Positions 5,983 to 6,571 of a stretch of 6,571 nt of DNA are shown here, piece after piece. The first letter of the stretch is position 1. Each line of letters starts with the position of its first letter. Position numbers and translations under genes: made by a program. The notes beneath the pieces are model-generated. The model was not told where the DNA came from. It saw nothing but the letters and a program-made list of their open reading frames with translations, and ran no database searches. Source of the stretch: Bordetella parapertussis (GTDB taxonomy: Bacteria; Pseudomonadota; Gammaproteobacteria; Burkholderiales; Burkholderiaceae_A); NCBI GenBank assembly GCA_945901825.1, contig CAMDMC010000051.1:1-6571 (forward strand), given 5' to 3'.

Positions 5983-6571
5983 CCGTCTCCTTGGGGTGTC
6001 CTACGGTTTGTTGTGCTTCAAAGCGCCCTGGGTCTGCTGCATGACTTAAGGCTTGGGCCTGGGCTTGAGCCCGGTCTTCCGCTTGCGCCTGAGATGCCTG
6101 TCGAGCCTTTCGCTTCTCAGCCATGTACTGCCGTGTTGTGACATACAACGTTCGTTCCACTGTTGCAAAGACAGACCCGTCTTTACCGGTTAAATCAGCT
6201 TTCACCTCGTATTCGAACTCGTTTTCATGTTTAAGTCGATGCTCGATTTCCAGTATTTCCTGGGGGCTGAAATGGAATTGAACCGTCAGGTCCTCATAGG
6301 CGGGCTTTCGGTAACGAATGCTTGCCGCCTTGTCCAAGACCACGGATTCAGGCCCAAGGGCTGCCATAAGCATGATGGGGTGGGGGCCGTCGGTGACGGC
6401 AAACAAGGAGCCCCCATAGACCGATCCCATAATATTTTTGGTGCGCCAGTTGTAGCGCAGCCTTGCCGTAATGGTTAGAAAGTCGGGGCTTACGGAAATA
6501 AGCCTGCCTCCTGTTCCCCGGAATGCGGGAAAGACATTGAACCCCCAATGCAAGAGCCGAGCTCGCCACTT
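5945..6571 (-). CDS. DUF4442 hotdog-fold thioesterase-like protein (5' partial)
   Basis: The frame is open to the right edge of the window (Lys-Trp-Arg-Ala-Arg-Leu-Leu-His-Trp-Gly), so the start is outside; the TTG at 6553 falls within a continuing conserved-looking stretch and is unlikely to be the start. In-window residues 1-144 match what I recall of DUF4442 proteins, putative acyl-CoA thioesterases of the hotdog fold: NWRTKNIMGSVYGGSLFAVTD (about 41-61), then LGPESVVLDKAASIRYRKPAYEDL and a final strand VFATVERTLYV. The GGSLFA helix followed by Asp is the probable active-site region, by analogy with PaaI-type enzymes. Residues about 145-208 form a charged, Gln/Ala-rich extension (repeated Ala-Gln dipeptides) that looks disordered and runs into fadD. 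A fatty acyl-CoA hydrolase role fits the fadD neighbour, but the substrate and even the activity are inferred. Confidence 0.85.
   Translation of the reverse strand, partial: KWRARLLHWGFNVFPAFRGTGGRLISVSPDFLTITARLRYNWRTKNIMGSVYGGSLFAVTDGPHPIMLMAALGPESVVLDKAASIRYRKPAYEDLTVQFHFSPQEILEIEHRLKHENEFEYEVKADLTGKDGSVFATVERTLYVTTRQYMAEKRKARQASQAQAEDRAQAQAQALSHAADPGRFEAQQTVGHPKETDDGKDLVKTVPP
5986..5992 (-). promoter_or_regulatory. Shine-Dalgarno deciding between two tandem fadD ATGs
   Basis: AAGGAGA on the minus strand precedes ATGATG. The GGAG core is 4 nt from the ATG at 5982 and 7 nt from the ATG at 5979, so the second ATG is the better-placed start. The site is embedded in the C-terminal coding region of the thioesterase gene, so ribosomes finishing that gene pass over it. 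Confidence 0.7.

Noticed and set aside
6551..6553. TTG at 6553 as the thioesterase start
   Set aside because: The frame continues to the window edge with sequence resembling the usual N-terminal helix of DUF4442 proteins; no Shine-Dalgarno can be judged there. A 5'-partial gene is the safer call.
1..6571. Apparent excess of CAGGCC (about 19 plus-strand and 9 minus-strand copies by eye), considered as an uptake-type or Chi-like signal
   Set aside because: Copies follow the coding strand (roughly 21 sense against 7 antisense) and many are simply CAG-GCC Gln-Ala codon pairs. Spacing is irregular and no longer flanking consensus is visible, so codon-pair and composition bias explains it.
1..6571. 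Search for tRNA or rRNA genes, CRISPR repeats, insertion-sequence ends, attachment sites and riboswitches
   Set aside because: Coding sequence with recognisable protein families fills essentially the whole window. The junctions are overlaps or gaps of up to 17 nt, leaving no room, and no direct or inverted repeats of the relevant kind were seen.

Overview
The window reads as a compact chromosomal fatty-acid-degradation locus of a moderate-to-high-GC Gram-negative bacterium. The EtfB, EtfA, 600-residue acyl-CoA dehydrogenase and FadD sequences most resemble, from memory, those of Betaproteobacteria (probably Burkholderiales). No species can be named, and this placement is an inference rather than a search result. 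No mobile element, RNA gene, CRISPR array or phage signature is visible, and there is no gene-free stretch longer than about 20 bases.

Layout: positions 1-3563 hold a rightward operon of etfB (5' end cut by the window), etfA (3-nt gap) and a large acyl-CoA dehydrogenase (17-nt gap with a clear Shine-Dalgarno). Positions 6571-3560 hold a leftward operon: a DUF4442 hotdog-fold thioesterase-like protein (5' end cut by the window), a FadD-type long-chain acyl-CoA synthetase that overlaps the thioesterase gene by about 35 nt, and a LysE/LeuE-family exporter that overlaps the fadD stop. The two operons converge tail to tail on a single CTAG at 3560-3563 that carries both stop codons. Both promoters lie outside the window.

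How the genes fit together (inference from family knowledge): FadD activates free fatty acids to acyl-CoA. The hotdog protein could hydrolyse acyl-CoA and so buffer the CoA pool. The acyl-CoA dehydrogenase performs the first beta-oxidation step, and its electrons leave through the EtfAB heterodimer towards ETF:quinone oxidoreductase. The LysE-family exporter has no obvious role in that pathway and may simply ride on the operon.

No new biological system is evident. The most unusual observation is that the exporter gene has no ATG, GTG or TTG available to start its full-length, homology-supported product; its start must be CTG or ATT at the fadD stop codon. Lesser oddities are the shared stop palindrome with a nearby perfect hairpin, a Pro-Ala hexamer repeat and homopolymer tracts in the exporter gene, a Gln/Ala-rich tail on the thioesterase that covers the fadD ribosome-binding site, an enlarged EtfA domain I, and a Trp-to-Tyr change in the FadD signature motif.
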